Of a stretch of 38,178 nt of DNA, positions 31,962-38,178 are shown in pieces (within the stretch, counting starts at the first letter, position 1; each line of letters begins with the position of its first letter). This DNA comes from an uncultured bacterium (GTDB lineage Bacteria > Patescibacteriota > Minisyncoccia > Phycocordibacterales > UBA918): NCBI GenBank assembly GCA_950073265.1, contig CATMPJ010000007.1:1-38178 (forward strand). The letters run 5' to 3'. A program made the translations under genes and the position numbers. The notes below the pieces were generated by a model. It searched no databases. It saw only the letters and a list, made by a program, of their open reading frames with translations, and was not told the DNA's origin.

Positions 31962-32867
31962 CTAGGACTGATTTTCTAAGTTGCTGAAGTTGACGATACG
32001 TTCAAAACAATATTCACCTTTCTCATACTGCCAGTCATAGGCATTTACAATCACTGCGCGTTGATCGCGCAGTGGCTTTGCGAAAGAGGCACTATCCTGT
32101 TGTTCGGTGACAAATGTTGCGCAAAGAGAGAAGCCAGAGTCAGTAATAGAATATGCGTACGCAGCTCGGTTTTCTGGAGCTGATGGCACATTCTCTAATT
32201 CACCAAGAGTCTCTGGAAGCACTCCATTTACATACAAGTAGTCCTCAATCTGCCATTGGATAGTTTGCAGATCTTCAACCTGTTTTTCATCTAGTCTGCC
32301 TTCACGCACTTCTGCTGGCGTCTCAATGTACTGCAAGCCAAAGAGTATGCCGGTAAGTACTACTAGCGCTGAAAAAACGCCAAAATAAATTGAAAGCTTC
32401 TCCTTTTTTAACCAATACCCTTGTGAATCCTTTAGGTAATAGAAAAAAGCAGGAATAATGACGACCAAAACTGCAAGAATTTTAAGAGCAAATCTGACTG
32501 TCAGATCCCCTTCAAGGAAACCATAAATCAGCACGGCCAAGTCAATTAGAATGGTACTTCCAGCAACAAATAAGGATAGATAGATTAACCACTTAGTAAG
32601 GGCTGTATACGAACCAGCTTGTACGCGTCGAGTTTTATTGACTGTCCGGGTGAGGAATAGATACGCAGGGAAAAACACCAAGAGCGCAGCGATTGATACT
32701 CGTACACTATCGGCATGATTACCGAGACTATAAAAAGACTCACTCGGATCTGGAAACTGAATATTTATAAGACTAAAGGCTAAGAGTAAGAGAAATATAA
32801 TCGTTAGATACAAGCTGGCTAAAGAGCCTAACTGCAATACAAACTGCTTGGGTGTGTGTTCATTCAT
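31962..32867 (-). CDS. DUF5671-like membrane protein with a pilin-like tail
   Basis: 301 residues from the ATG at 32867. Five hydrophobic helices (~10-32, 45-70, 85-110, 118-140, 158-180) resemble DUF5671 proteins found in Parcubacteria. After the last helix the C-terminal ~110 residues read EGRLDEKQVEDLQTIQWQIE, then DYLYVNGVLPETLGELENV and AYAYSITDSGFSLCATF. This is close to the pattern of type IV pilin C-terminal domains (RDxxRxxDLxxIxxALExYYxxNGxYP...YxYxxxxxYxLCAxFE). So an exported pseudopilin-like domain may be tethered to a multi-helix anchor. Its promoter ends 8 nt before the chosen ATG; the longer open frame upstream is not used. Confidence 0.65.
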   Translation of the reverse strand: MNEHTPKQFVLQLGSLASLYLTIIFLLLLAFSLINIQFPDPSESFYSLGNHADSVRVSIAALLVFFPAYLFLTRTVNKTRRVQAGSYTALTKWLIYLSLFVAGSTILIDLAVLIYGFLEGDLTVRFALKILAVLVVIIPAFFYYLKDSQGYWLKKEKLSIYFGVFSALVVLTGILFGLQYIETPAEVREGRLDEKQVEDLQTIQWQIEDYLYVNGVLPETLGELENVPSAPENRAAYAYSITDSGFSLCATFVTEQQDSASFAKPLRDQRAVIVNAYDWQYEKGEYCFERIVNFSNLENQS

Positions 32868-32875
32868 ATTAAAGC

Positions 32876-32881
32876 AGTATA
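32876..32881 (-). promoter_or_regulatory. -10 of the DUF5671-like gene
   Basis: TATACT on the minus strand, ending 8 nt before the ATG at 32867. No good -35. Predicted leaderless mRNA. Confidence 0.5.
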
Positions 32882-32948
32882 TACCTAGGCATTTACATTT
32901 AAAAGATGTCTTGTAAGAAATGTGGGCGTGGTGCGTCACTCTAAAGTG

Positions 32949-33010
32949 AGAGGAGAAAGTCTCCTCTGCAAATTTGGCTTCTTAATGAGCTTCAAGAACC
33001 TGAATTTGCA
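32949..33010 (+). other. Structured leader of the plus-strand islet gene
   Basis: Two hairpins in tandem. First, AGAGGAGA / TCTCCTCT around 3 bases (32949-32967). Second, TGCAAATT (32967) pairs with AATTTGCA (33003), with inner pairs GG/CC and TTCTT/AAGAA. Together they fill most of the leader before the Shine-Dalgarno sequence at ~33020. The first hairpin contains a GGAG sequence of its own and could mimic or compete with the ribosome site. Confidence 0.5.
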
Positions 33011-33031
33011 ACCTTCAAATGGAGAAACACC

Positions 33032-33298
33032 ATGCGAAAACGTTATTTGATTGCGGCAGGAATGATCATTTACCTGATCATCAACGCACGCGTAAGCGTT
33101 GACGCCGCGCAGTTCTTTACGCAACTCATCGGACACAGCTTCATGGCTATTGTCCTTGTATCTGTGGGCGCGATGGTTTACACAACCTTTCGCGAAGACT
33201 TCGATGCATTGTGGGAAACTTTCTCTGCCTGGTTCTGCGGTCGACGCTCGGACTGGGAAGAACTTCTTGCGGCAGCAAACGCCGCTCCGATGCGCTAA
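33032..33298 (+). CDS. Small membrane protein of a self-contained plus-strand unit
   Basis: 88 residues: basic start (MRKRY), hydrophobic helix (~6-20), short amphipathic stretch, second hydrophobic helix (~35-51), then a soluble tail with a Trp- and Asp-rich helix (FREDFDALWETFSAWFCGRRSDWEELLAAANAAPMR). I recognise no family. It is the only gene in the window with a plain Shine-Dalgarno sequence (GGAG, 8 nt before ATG). It uses visibly more G/C-ending codons than its neighbours and has its own structured leader and terminator. It lies alone between divergent and convergent minus-strand genes. Those traits suggest recent gain, though a phage or plasmid source is only a guess. Confidence 0.62.
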   Translation: MRKRYLIAAGMIIYLIINARVSVDAAQFFTQLIGHSFMAIVLVSVGAMVYTTFREDFDALWETFSAWFCGRRSDWEELLAAANAAPMR

Positions 33299-33305
33299 AC
33301 ACAAC

Positions 33306-33342
33306 CCGCGCCTTCAGCTACCTTTTGCTGGGGCGCGGTTTT
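33306..33342. terminator. Terminator between the islet gene and ychF
   Basis: CCGCGCC and GGCGCGG arms around a ~19-base loop, followed on the plus strand by TTTT. It ends just before the ychF stop, so it separates two convergent genes and may serve both. Confidence 0.7.
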
Positions 33343-33343
33343 G

Positions 33344-34444
33344 CTATGAATGCAAAAATTCAATCACGTCACCGTCTTGCACGATGTATTCTTTCCCTTC
33401 AGTGCGTAGTTTCCCCTGGTCTCTGGCCACTGCTTTTGAACCAGCACTCACAAGATCTTCAAAACGTACCACCTGCGCTCGAATATACTTATCTTTGAAA
33501 TCAGTATGAATGGCGGCTCCGGCTTCTGGTCCAGTAGCACCGCGCTTTACAGTCCACGCTCTAGTCTCTTTTTCACCAGTGGTGAAATAACTCATGAGCC
33601 CAAGCCGAGCATACGCCGCTCGTATGAGTGACTCAACCCCACTATCTTGCGCTCCATATTCGCGCCTAAATTCAGTTTTCTCCTCTTCAGACAAATCTTT
33701 GAGTTCATGCTCCATCCCTGCATCGACTACGACGTACTCTGCTCCGGTACTTTCAAAAAACTCTACCAGTTCTTGCCAGCGCTCGTCGTTATGCTCATCC
33801 AAATTAAATCCATCCTGTTTCTTATTACAAACATACAAGAATGGTTTCATCGTAAGGAGGTGCAAGCCTTTGATCAGCTTTTCCTCTGACTCTGTCATAC
33901 TAAACGAGTTGGCTAGACTGCCTGCTTCTAGGTGAGGTAAAAGACGACTAAGTAAATCTTGGAGAGCGACAGCGTCTTTGTCTCCTGCCCGCACATCCCG
34001 AGCCAAGGTACCAATTCGTTTACTCACAGTCTCTGCATCAGCCATAATGAGCTCAAGGTTGATAGTTTCAATGTCTCCCATTGGGTCAATTCCGCCCGAC
34101 ACATGATGAATATCACTATCTTCGAAAATTCGCACCACTTGCGCAATCATGTCTGTCTCACGAATATTAGCTAAAAACTTATTACCCAAGCCCTCCCCAG
34201 CTGAAGCGCCTTTTACTAAACCAGCGATATCGACGAACTCAACCACCGCTGGAATACACTTTTCGGAACCGGAAAGATTACTTAGTGTTTTAAGGCGTGA
34301 ATCAGGAACAGCAACCACTCCCACAGTAGGATCGATAGTGGCAAATGGGTAATTTGCCATAAGTACGTTGTTTTTGGTTAAGGCATTAAAAAGCGTTGAT
34401 TTTCCAACGTTTGGTAGACCGACGATTCCAACTGAGAGAGACAT
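33344..34444 (-). CDS. ychF: Ribosome-associated ATPase/GTPase YchF
   Basis: 366 residues of the OBG-HflX-like YchF family. G1 GLPNVGKSTLFNALT (9-22), G2 region NYPFATIDPTVGVV, G3 VDIAGLVKGASAGEGLGNKFL; the G4 position reads NKKQ rather than NKxD or the usual NMxE, consistent with altered base preference (YchF prefers ATP). The TGS-like C-terminal domain has FFTTGEKETRAWTVKRGATGPEAGAAIHTDF and RTEGKEYIVQDGDVIEFLH. It binds ribosomes and takes part in stress responses. Normal length. It stands alone between the islet and the RNA candidate. Confidence 0.97.
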   Translation of the reverse strand: MSLSVGIVGLPNVGKSTLFNALTKNNVLMANYPFATIDPTVGVVAVPDSRLKTLSNLSGSEKCIPAVVEFVDIAGLVKGASAGEGLGNKFLANIRETDMIAQVVRIFEDSDIHHVSGGIDPMGDIETINLELIMADAETVSKRIGTLARDVRAGDKDAVALQDLLSRLLPHLEAGSLANSFSMTESEEKLIKGLHLLTMKPFLYVCNKKQDGFNLDEHNDERWQELVEFFESTGAEYVVVDAGMEHELKDLSEEEKTEFRREYGAQDSGVESLIRAAYARLGLMSYFTTGEKETRAWTVKRGATGPEAGAAIHTDFKDKYIRAQVVRFEDLVSAGSKAVARDQGKLRTEGKEYIVQDGDVIEFLHS

Positions 34445-34481
34445 GATTGTTTAAGGTGATGAAGAATTAAAAGCGCAATGC

Positions 34482-34498
34482 TCTAGTCACAGACTAGA
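34482..34498. repeat. Palindrome upstream of ychF
   Basis: TCTAGTC, ACA, GACTAGA: perfect 7-base arms, 38 nt upstream of the ychF start codon. Candidate operator or leader hairpin. No good -10/-35 was placed relative to it. Confidence 0.45.
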
Positions 34499-34532
34499 CA
34501 GTAGATAATGCGAGTAGCTTAGCAGATTTTTT

Positions 34533-34569
34533 AAAAAGAAAAAGGCTGGGTGTAACCAGCCAAAAAAAA
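34533..34569 (-). terminator. Tandem terminator of the RNA candidate
   Basis: On the minus strand, the closing stem of the RNA is followed by T8, then a second hairpin (GGCTGG, 6 bases, CCAGCC at 34544-34561) and T5-C-T5. Two stop signals in a row indicate that transcription through this region is meant to end here. Confidence 0.78.
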
Positions 34570-34667
34570 GTTGATGGTGCGCTACCACGCGGTGGGGCTT
34601 GTCGCACTGTGAAATGTACGATACGTGAGTTCACCCCGCATCCGTGAAGGGGTCACACACCATCAAC
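34570..34667 (-). ncRNA. 98-nt structured RNA candidate
   Basis: No open frame lies here. On the minus strand the ends form a 10-bp perfect stem (GTTGATGGTG / CACCATCAAC) extended by three pairs including G-U. Inside are several short helices: ACCCC/GGGGT, GTGAA/TTCAC with an inner GTA/TAC, and CCAC/GTGG. GGGG can pair with either of two CCCC runs, so alternative folds exist. A promoter-like TTGCGC-N17-TACTTT would start transcription about 2 nt before the stem, and a T run plus a second hairpin follow it. It lacks the conserved SRP helix-8 loop, and is too short for 6S RNA or RNase P RNA. I do not recognise the family. Confidence 0.62.
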
Positions 34668-34675
34668 CGCACAAG

Positions 34676-34704
34676 AAAGTATCAAATTATTAGCTCTAGC
34701 GCAA
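34676..34704 (-). promoter_or_regulatory. Possible promoter of the RNA candidate
   Basis: TTGCGC, 17-nt spacer, TACTTT on the minus strand, ending just after the sppA stop. An alternative -10 (GATACT) overlaps it at a 15-nt spacing. The -10 is a weak match. Confidence 0.4.
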
Positions 34705-34705
34705 A

Positions 34706-35545
34706 TTACCAAGGGAGCAAGGGCGGTTCATACTCACAGAAGATTACCTCGTCTGGAGATGTATCAAGCAACACTGCTAGTGACTCTTTAGCCTCCATAC
34801 GGCCACCCACTGCGTCTATCAGTTCTGATTCGAGTGCCCGAGAACCTGTCATACTAGCCCCGTCCGCCAACGCCGCCACTTTATCTCTGTCTAGGTTGCG
34901 ATAGCTTGAAACAAGGTCGATAAAATAGTTGTGTACCGTATCTAAATCAGCTTGCAAGAGTTCTCGTTCTTCGTCTGTGATTGGGCGATACGGTGAACCA
35001 ATATCTTTAAATTTGCCAGTAGTAAGACGCACGTATTCTATGCCTTCTTCATCAAGCTTCTCTGATTCTTCAAGATACGACATATTAACCCCGATACTTC
35101 CGACGTTGGACATAGCAGATGCAAGTAAATAATCGGTGGCCGCTGCAATCATGTAACCTCCCGAAGTCCCTTGATCACCAATCAAGCCAACGACTGGCAC
35201 ATTTGTGTTGCGGACACGCTCGGCAATTCGTTCTGAAGCCACTGGTGTTCCTCCCGGCGAGTTTATTTCTAAAAGAATTGCTTTAATTGTTTCTTCACTT
35301 TCAATTTGGCTAAAAAATTCTTCAACAGCATCAGGAGTAGTTATTAACGGAGCATCATAGATACCTAAATACGGCAAAATGATTCCTTCTATTGGATAGA
35401 CAGCTACGTTGCACACCCCGTCACCCACCGTCTCTTCAAACTCATAGAGAAAACCTAGCAGCGAAAAAAAGAACACTAAAGACAGCACGACGACAATCGC
35501 TTTAAAAACAACCACCCCCAGTTCTCTCGCTAATGTTCTATGCAT
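34706..35545 (-). CDS. sppA: S49 signal peptide peptidase SppA
   Basis: 279 residues. One N-terminal membrane helix (~10-33), then the S49 fold: ILLEINSPGGTPVASERIAERV (~90), catalytic Ser128 in GTSGGYMIAAA, and general-base Lys180 in LTTGKFKDIGSPYRPIT, as in the single-domain Bacillus SppA. It degrades cleaved signal peptides in the membrane. The stop is immediately followed by the promoter of the RNA candidate. Confidence 0.94.
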   Translation of the reverse strand: MHRTLARELGVVVFKAIVVVLSLVFFFSLLGFLYEFEETVGDGVCNVAVYPIEGIILPYLGIYDAPLITTPDAVEEFFSQIESEETIKAILLEINSPGGTPVASERIAERVRNTNVPVVGLIGDQGTSGGYMIAAATDYLLASAMSNVGSIGVNMSYLEESEKLDEEGIEYVRLTTGKFKDIGSPYRPITDEERELLQADLDTVHNYFIDLVSSYRNLDRDKVAALADGASMTGSRALESELIDAVGGRMEAKESLAVLLDTSPDEVIFCEYEPPLLPW

Positions 35546-35566
35546 AATTAGATTTCTATATTCGCT

Positions 35567-36148
35567 CTATTTTCCCGCTGCTCCTAGCTTGGCGATTTCT
35601 TTCATCCACTTTGTTCGACATGCATTTTCTGCACGCTCACATGGACCATAGGCACTTACTTTTGTTTTGATACCTGCAAACTCTAGGATTCCGTACTGGA
35701 TTTCATTGGTAAAGTCTCCGTATTTCCACCAGGTCTTAAATGGACTGTGTGAGCCAGAAAGAATAAATACGCGTCCAGTTTTACCTTTTAAGTGACTCTC
35801 TACTCTTTTCGTTTTTTTGTTAAAGTTAAAGGCAAAACCCGGTAACCAGAAACGATCAAACAGCCCTTTAAGAAGCGCTGGCATGGTGGTCCACCAGTTT
35901 GGATAAGCAATAACCAAGTGATCACACATCCTAATGGCGTCCTGCAGCTTAACCAGATCGGGTTCAAGTGGTTGAATTTCTTTGTATCCCTTATGAAGAA
36001 TCGGATCAAATTTCATTTCACTTAAGTTAAAGCGAGAAACTTCATGGCCGTTTTGTATAGCAGCTGCTTCATACGTATCGAGCACTGAGCCAGTAAATGA
36101 TTCTATATCAGGATTGCCACAAATGAGAACTATTTTTTTGTTAGACAT
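35567..36148 (-). CDS. Flavodoxin-fold NAD(P)H:quinone reductase
   Basis: 193 residues of the NQO1/MdaB group: start KIVLICGNPDIESFTGSVLDTYEAAA (phosphate loop for FMN/FAD), central HLVIAYPNWWTTMPALLKGLFDRFWLPGFAFNF (dimer and quinone-site motif), then VFILSGSHSP and a short C-terminal helix. It reduces quinones or azo compounds by two electrons with NAD(P)H, limiting oxidative stress. It lies 21 nt upstream of sppA and may be co-transcribed with it. Normal length. Confidence 0.92.
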   Translation of the reverse strand: MSNKKIVLICGNPDIESFTGSVLDTYEAAAIQNGHEVSRFNLSEMKFDPILHKGYKEIQPLEPDLVKLQDAIRMCDHLVIAYPNWWTTMPALLKGLFDRFWLPGFAFNFNKKTKRVESHLKGKTGRVFILSGSHSPFKTWWKYGDFTNEIQYGILEFAGIKTKVSAYGPCERAENACRTKWMKEIAKLGAAGK

Positions 36149-36171
36149 AGATTGTGATGTTAATAATACAA

Positions 36172-36196
36172 GAAGCGGCGTTATTTGCGCCGCTTC
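36172..36196. terminator. GC-rich hairpin after the 104-residue gene
   Basis: Nine-base arms GAAGCGGCG / CGCCGCTTC around 7 bases. On the minus strand only a poor T run (TTGTATTATT) follows, so termination strength is uncertain. Confidence 0.6.
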
Positions 36197-36214
36197 AGCT
36201 GTTGATTACAGGTG

Positions 36215-36529
36215 TTATTTTCTAATACTTCCGTCTGGATTAAAGCGGCCGACAGCACCCGCGTGCATTTGCATAAGTTTTTCCTTCATTTCCGGACTCA
36301 TGACCGCCATTATTTCTTTTTGATATTTAGGCAATACTTTCATCGCAGCTGCAGTTTGGTTGTTTCCGTTCAATTTCAGTTCCGCTTGCATTTCCTTGGC
36401 AATTTTTTCAAATAATTTTGGATCTTTATCAAGCATCTCCATAATCATTTGCTTCTGATCCTCTGGCACTCCCTTCATCTGGGAATCGATGAGTTTTTTA
36501 AGAGCAAAATTCTTTACTTTTCCTAACAT
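36215..36529 (-). CDS. Small helical cytosolic protein of unknown function
   Basis: 104 residues, no membrane segment, predicted all-helical. Methionine- and lysine-rich: MLGKVKNFALKKLIDSQMKG, then PEDQKQMIMEMLDKDPKLFEKIAKEMQAEL, AAAMKVLPKYQKEIMAVMSPEMKEKLMQMHAG and an extended tail. No family recognised. It has its own promoter and is followed by a hairpin, so is a single-gene unit divergent from the efflux operon. Confidence 0.7.
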   Translation of the reverse strand: MLGKVKNFALKKLIDSQMKGVPEDQKQMIMEMLDKDPKLFEKIAKEMQAELKLNGNNQTAAAMKVLPKYQKEIMAVMSPEMKEKLMQMHAGAVGRFNPDGSIRK

Positions 36530-36538
36530 ACGGTAGCG

Positions 36539-36547
36539 ATTGTAACA
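36539..36547 (-). promoter_or_regulatory. Extended -10 of the 104-residue gene
   Basis: TGTTACAAT on the minus strand, ending 9 nt before the ATG at 36529. Predicted leader about 2 nt. Confidence 0.58.
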
Positions 36548-36625
36548 CAGGAGATTAGATCTACCCTACTCTAGACAAATATAGAAATGGATGGTATTTT
36601 TACCGCATTACTTTTACAAAAATAT

Positions 36626-38161
36626 ATGAGAAAAATATCTGATTTAATTCGTTATTACTGGAAAAAGCCGATTGTCAAGGGTGGGATTGCTGTAGTTGCC
36701 GTCATGCTGTTTGCGCTCTTCATGCGTTACGGGCTTAATACAAATGAACCAAGCACTGCAAGTACGACTCGCGCTGTTTCAGTCACAACCGCTGCGGCAG
36801 TAGCCGGCGAACAACAACTCACGCTTATCGGTACTGTTCGTGCCTTTACAGAAGCTGACATTACATCGGAACAAGCGGGACGGGTAACCAGTGTTCGAGC
36901 CACTTTAGGAGGCACCGTGAGTGCGGGCCAAATAATCGCTACCCTGGAAAACTCTTCTGAACAAGCAGCGGTACTACAAGCACAAGGCGCCTACGAAGCA
37001 GCGGTTGCAGCAGCAGCCCAGACAAAACTTTCAGTTGATGAGTCTCAGGTTGGGGTTACATCTGCCCAAAATAGTTTGCTTTCAAGTTTACGTAGCGCCT
37101 ATGCAACGGCTAATCAGATTGTTGAAAACGATGTTGATGATTTCTTCTCTAATCCTGACTCCTCAATCCCAGGACTTAAACTAGAAGGCTATGGACAAAC
37201 TCAAGCTCTAAATAATGAGCGCGTAGCCTATAACACTCTGCTCACTAACTGGAATAACCGTACAAATCAGCTATCAACAAATTCAAATTTTGAAAGCGAA
37301 GCGAGCTATACGATAGCTCAGTTAAATAGGACTATAACCTTCGTGGACTCTTTCTTATCACTCTTTCCACGACAAGATAAGAACAAACCGTACACAGAAG
37401 CTCAGATTGAATCTTTCATTAGTACGTTCACGGCAGACAGGAATGCACTTTTATCTGCTATAGCCAGCATTGAGAATGCACAAGCAAACCTGGTCAGAGC
37501 ACAAGACTCAGTAAATCGCGCGGTCGTAACCAGTAGTGGTGGTTCAGCGTCAACCGCAGACGCACAAGTAAAGCAAGCTCTCGGTAGCTTACGTGCAGCA
37601 CAAGCCAATCTCTCAAAAACAATCTTACGAACCCCAATTAGTGGTACGGTGAACAATCTTGATATCTCTGTTGGAGACTTTGTGAGCTCATTCCAAAAAG
37701 TAGCCGTGGTGGCAAACAATTCTGCATTAGAAATAGTTACGTATGTTGGCGATAATGAGCGCGACCAACTAGTCGTTGGCGACGAAGTGAAGATTGATGG
37801 TGCTGCAACCGGAATCATTACGGTTATTGCACCAAGTGTTGACGAAGAGACAAAGAAAACCGAGGTGCGGATTGCGGTAGACAGCGACACTATAGCTAAT
37901 GGAGATACTGTTCGTATTACCAAAACTTCAGCAGAAGTAGCAGAGATTACTGATGTGTATATTCCACTGAGTGCAGTAAAGTTTGAGTCCGAGAACGGTT
38001 ATGTGATGCAGGTGATTGATGGCACATTACAACAAAAAGCGGTCATCTTGGGTCCGGTGCGCGGCTCGATGGTTCTTATTGAAGAAGGATTATCAGTGAA
38101 TGAAGAATTCGTGACTGACGTACGCGGCCTTACCCCTGGCACAGCTGTAATCATAAAGTAA
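36626..38161 (+). CDS. RND/MFP efflux adaptor protein
   Basis: 511 residues from the ATG at 36626 (an ATG at 36587 would add 13). One N-terminal membrane helix (~20-37). First half of the lipoyl/barrel-sandwich domain LIGTVRAFTEADITSEQAGRVTSVRATLGGTVSAGQIIATLENSSEQAAV. A long helical hairpin with an unusually long middle part (~120-330). Second half LRTPISGTVNNLDISVGDFVSSFQKVAVVAN. Beta-barrel and membrane-proximal domains follow to the end. It is the adaptor of a tripartite-type or two-part exporter. The next gene starts 3 nt after its stop. In a monoderm-like cell it would bridge the membrane and the wall rather than a true outer membrane. Confidence 0.88.
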   Translation: MRKISDLIRYYWKKPIVKGGIAVVAVMLFALFMRYGLNTNEPSTASTTRAVSVTTAAAVAGEQQLTLIGTVRAFTEADITSEQAGRVTSVRATLGGTVSAGQIIATLENSSEQAAVLQAQGAYEAAVAAAAQTKLSVDESQVGVTSAQNSLLSSLRSAYATANQIVENDVDDFFSNPDSSIPGLKLEGYGQTQALNNERVAYNTLLTNWNNRTNQLSTNSNFESEASYTIAQLNRTITFVDSFLSLFPRQDKNKPYTEAQIESFISTFTADRNALLSAIASIENAQANLVRAQDSVNRAVVTSSGGSASTADAQVKQALGSLRAAQANLSKTILRTPISGTVNNLDISVGDFVSSFQKVAVVANNSALEIVTYVGDNERDQLVVGDEVKIDGAATGIITVIAPSVDEETKKTEVRIAVDSDTIANGDTVRITKTSAEVAEITDVYIPLSAVKFESENGYVMQVIDGTLQQKAVILGPVRGSMVLIEEGLSVNEEFVTDVRGLTPGTAVIIK

Positions 38162-38164
38162 GAT

Positions 38165-38178
38165 ATGTGGGATTTTTT
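38165..38178 (+). CDS. Start of the next efflux gene, cut by window edge
   Basis: ATG TGG GAT TTT TT follows the adaptor stop by 3 nt, giving MWDF(F/L). Many RND permeases start this way, and a permease is expected after an adaptor. Only four full codons are visible, so this rests on context. Confidence 0.4.

Noticed and set aside
32936-33304. 122-residue frame antisense to the islet gene
   Set aside because: No family match or start signals; the plus strand has a Shine-Dalgarno site, membrane helices and a terminator.
34570-34667. SRP (4.5S) RNA as the identity of the RNA candidate
   Set aside because: The conserved apical GGAA-type tetraloop and AGCA internal loop of SRP helix 8 are absent on both strands.
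36727-37923. Long open frames antisense to the RND adaptor
   Set aside because: They follow the codon pattern of the plus-strand gene, have no family resemblance and no promoter; the plus-strand protein is a clear adaptor.
1-38178. tRNA or rRNA genes
   Set aside because: No cloverleaf-like stretch with a TTC-type arm or rRNA signature was seen in the intergenic regions.

Overview
The window looks like chromosomal DNA of a Candidate Phyla Radiation bacterium (Patescibacteria, probably Parcubacteria). The grounds are small single-copy housekeeping genes packed almost end to end, an alanyl-tRNA synthetase without its C-terminal domain, short or zinc-free ribosomal proteins (L13, S4, L36), a leucyl-tRNA synthetase carrying an inserted Nudix domain, stand-alone sigma-region-4/HARE-HTH regulators, a PilM-like plus baseplate-J-like membrane pair, and many small membrane proteins without clear homologues. 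This placement rests on gene content only; no 16S gene is present. Nearly everything lies on the minus strand. The exceptions are a small islet at 32949-33342 and an efflux operon that begins at 36626 and runs off the right edge.

Layout from left to right (transcription mostly runs right to left). 1-4123: an operon of a SpeD-like pyruvoyl decarboxylase, an EamA exporter, an unknown 269-residue protein, a cysteine-rich membrane-anchored protein and a membrane histidine kinase cut by the window edge. 4131-5084: a small membrane protein and a YigZ/IMPACT protein. 5128-8837: chaperone operon grpE-dnaK-dnaJ. 8876-12921: infA-rpmJ-rpsM-rpsK-rpsD-rpoA-rplQ-rplM-rpsI with a clear promoter and terminator. 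12948-15580: baseplate-J-like and PilM-like proteins. 15599-17575: alaS. 17642-22898: a six-gene operon (Cas4-like nuclease, O6-alkylguanine alkyltransferase, (p)ppGpp-hydrolase-like HD protein, M3 oligopeptidase, flavin reductase, DoxX-like membrane protein). 22924-24443: a DUF7282-like surface protein and an ATP-cone/Mrr nuclease fusion. 24476-27899: a conjugation-type protein that lacks its ATPase, then mltG and mnmA. 27904-29049: sigma4-HARE regulator with an operator-like palindrome. 29057-31900: leuS. 31962-34704: DUF5671-like protein, plus-strand islet, ychF and a candidate structured RNA. 34706-36547: sppA, a flavodoxin-fold quinone reductase and a small helical protein. 36626-38178: RND adaptor and the first codons of its presumed permease.

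A pattern runs through the whole window. At twelve transcription-unit heads a good -10 hexamer ends only about 5-13 nt before the start codon, and no Shine-Dalgarno sequence is seen. This predicts leaderless or nearly leaderless mRNAs as the normal mode. The one gene with a clear Shine-Dalgarno sequence is the plus-strand islet gene at 33032, which also has its own structured leader and terminator.

Best candidates for undescribed biology: the SpeD/exporter/unknown/Cys-rich/kinase operon; the Nudix insertion at the end of the LeuRS editing domain; the ATP-cone nuclease fusion; the 98-nt RNA candidate between sppA and ychF; and the self-contained plus-strand islet.
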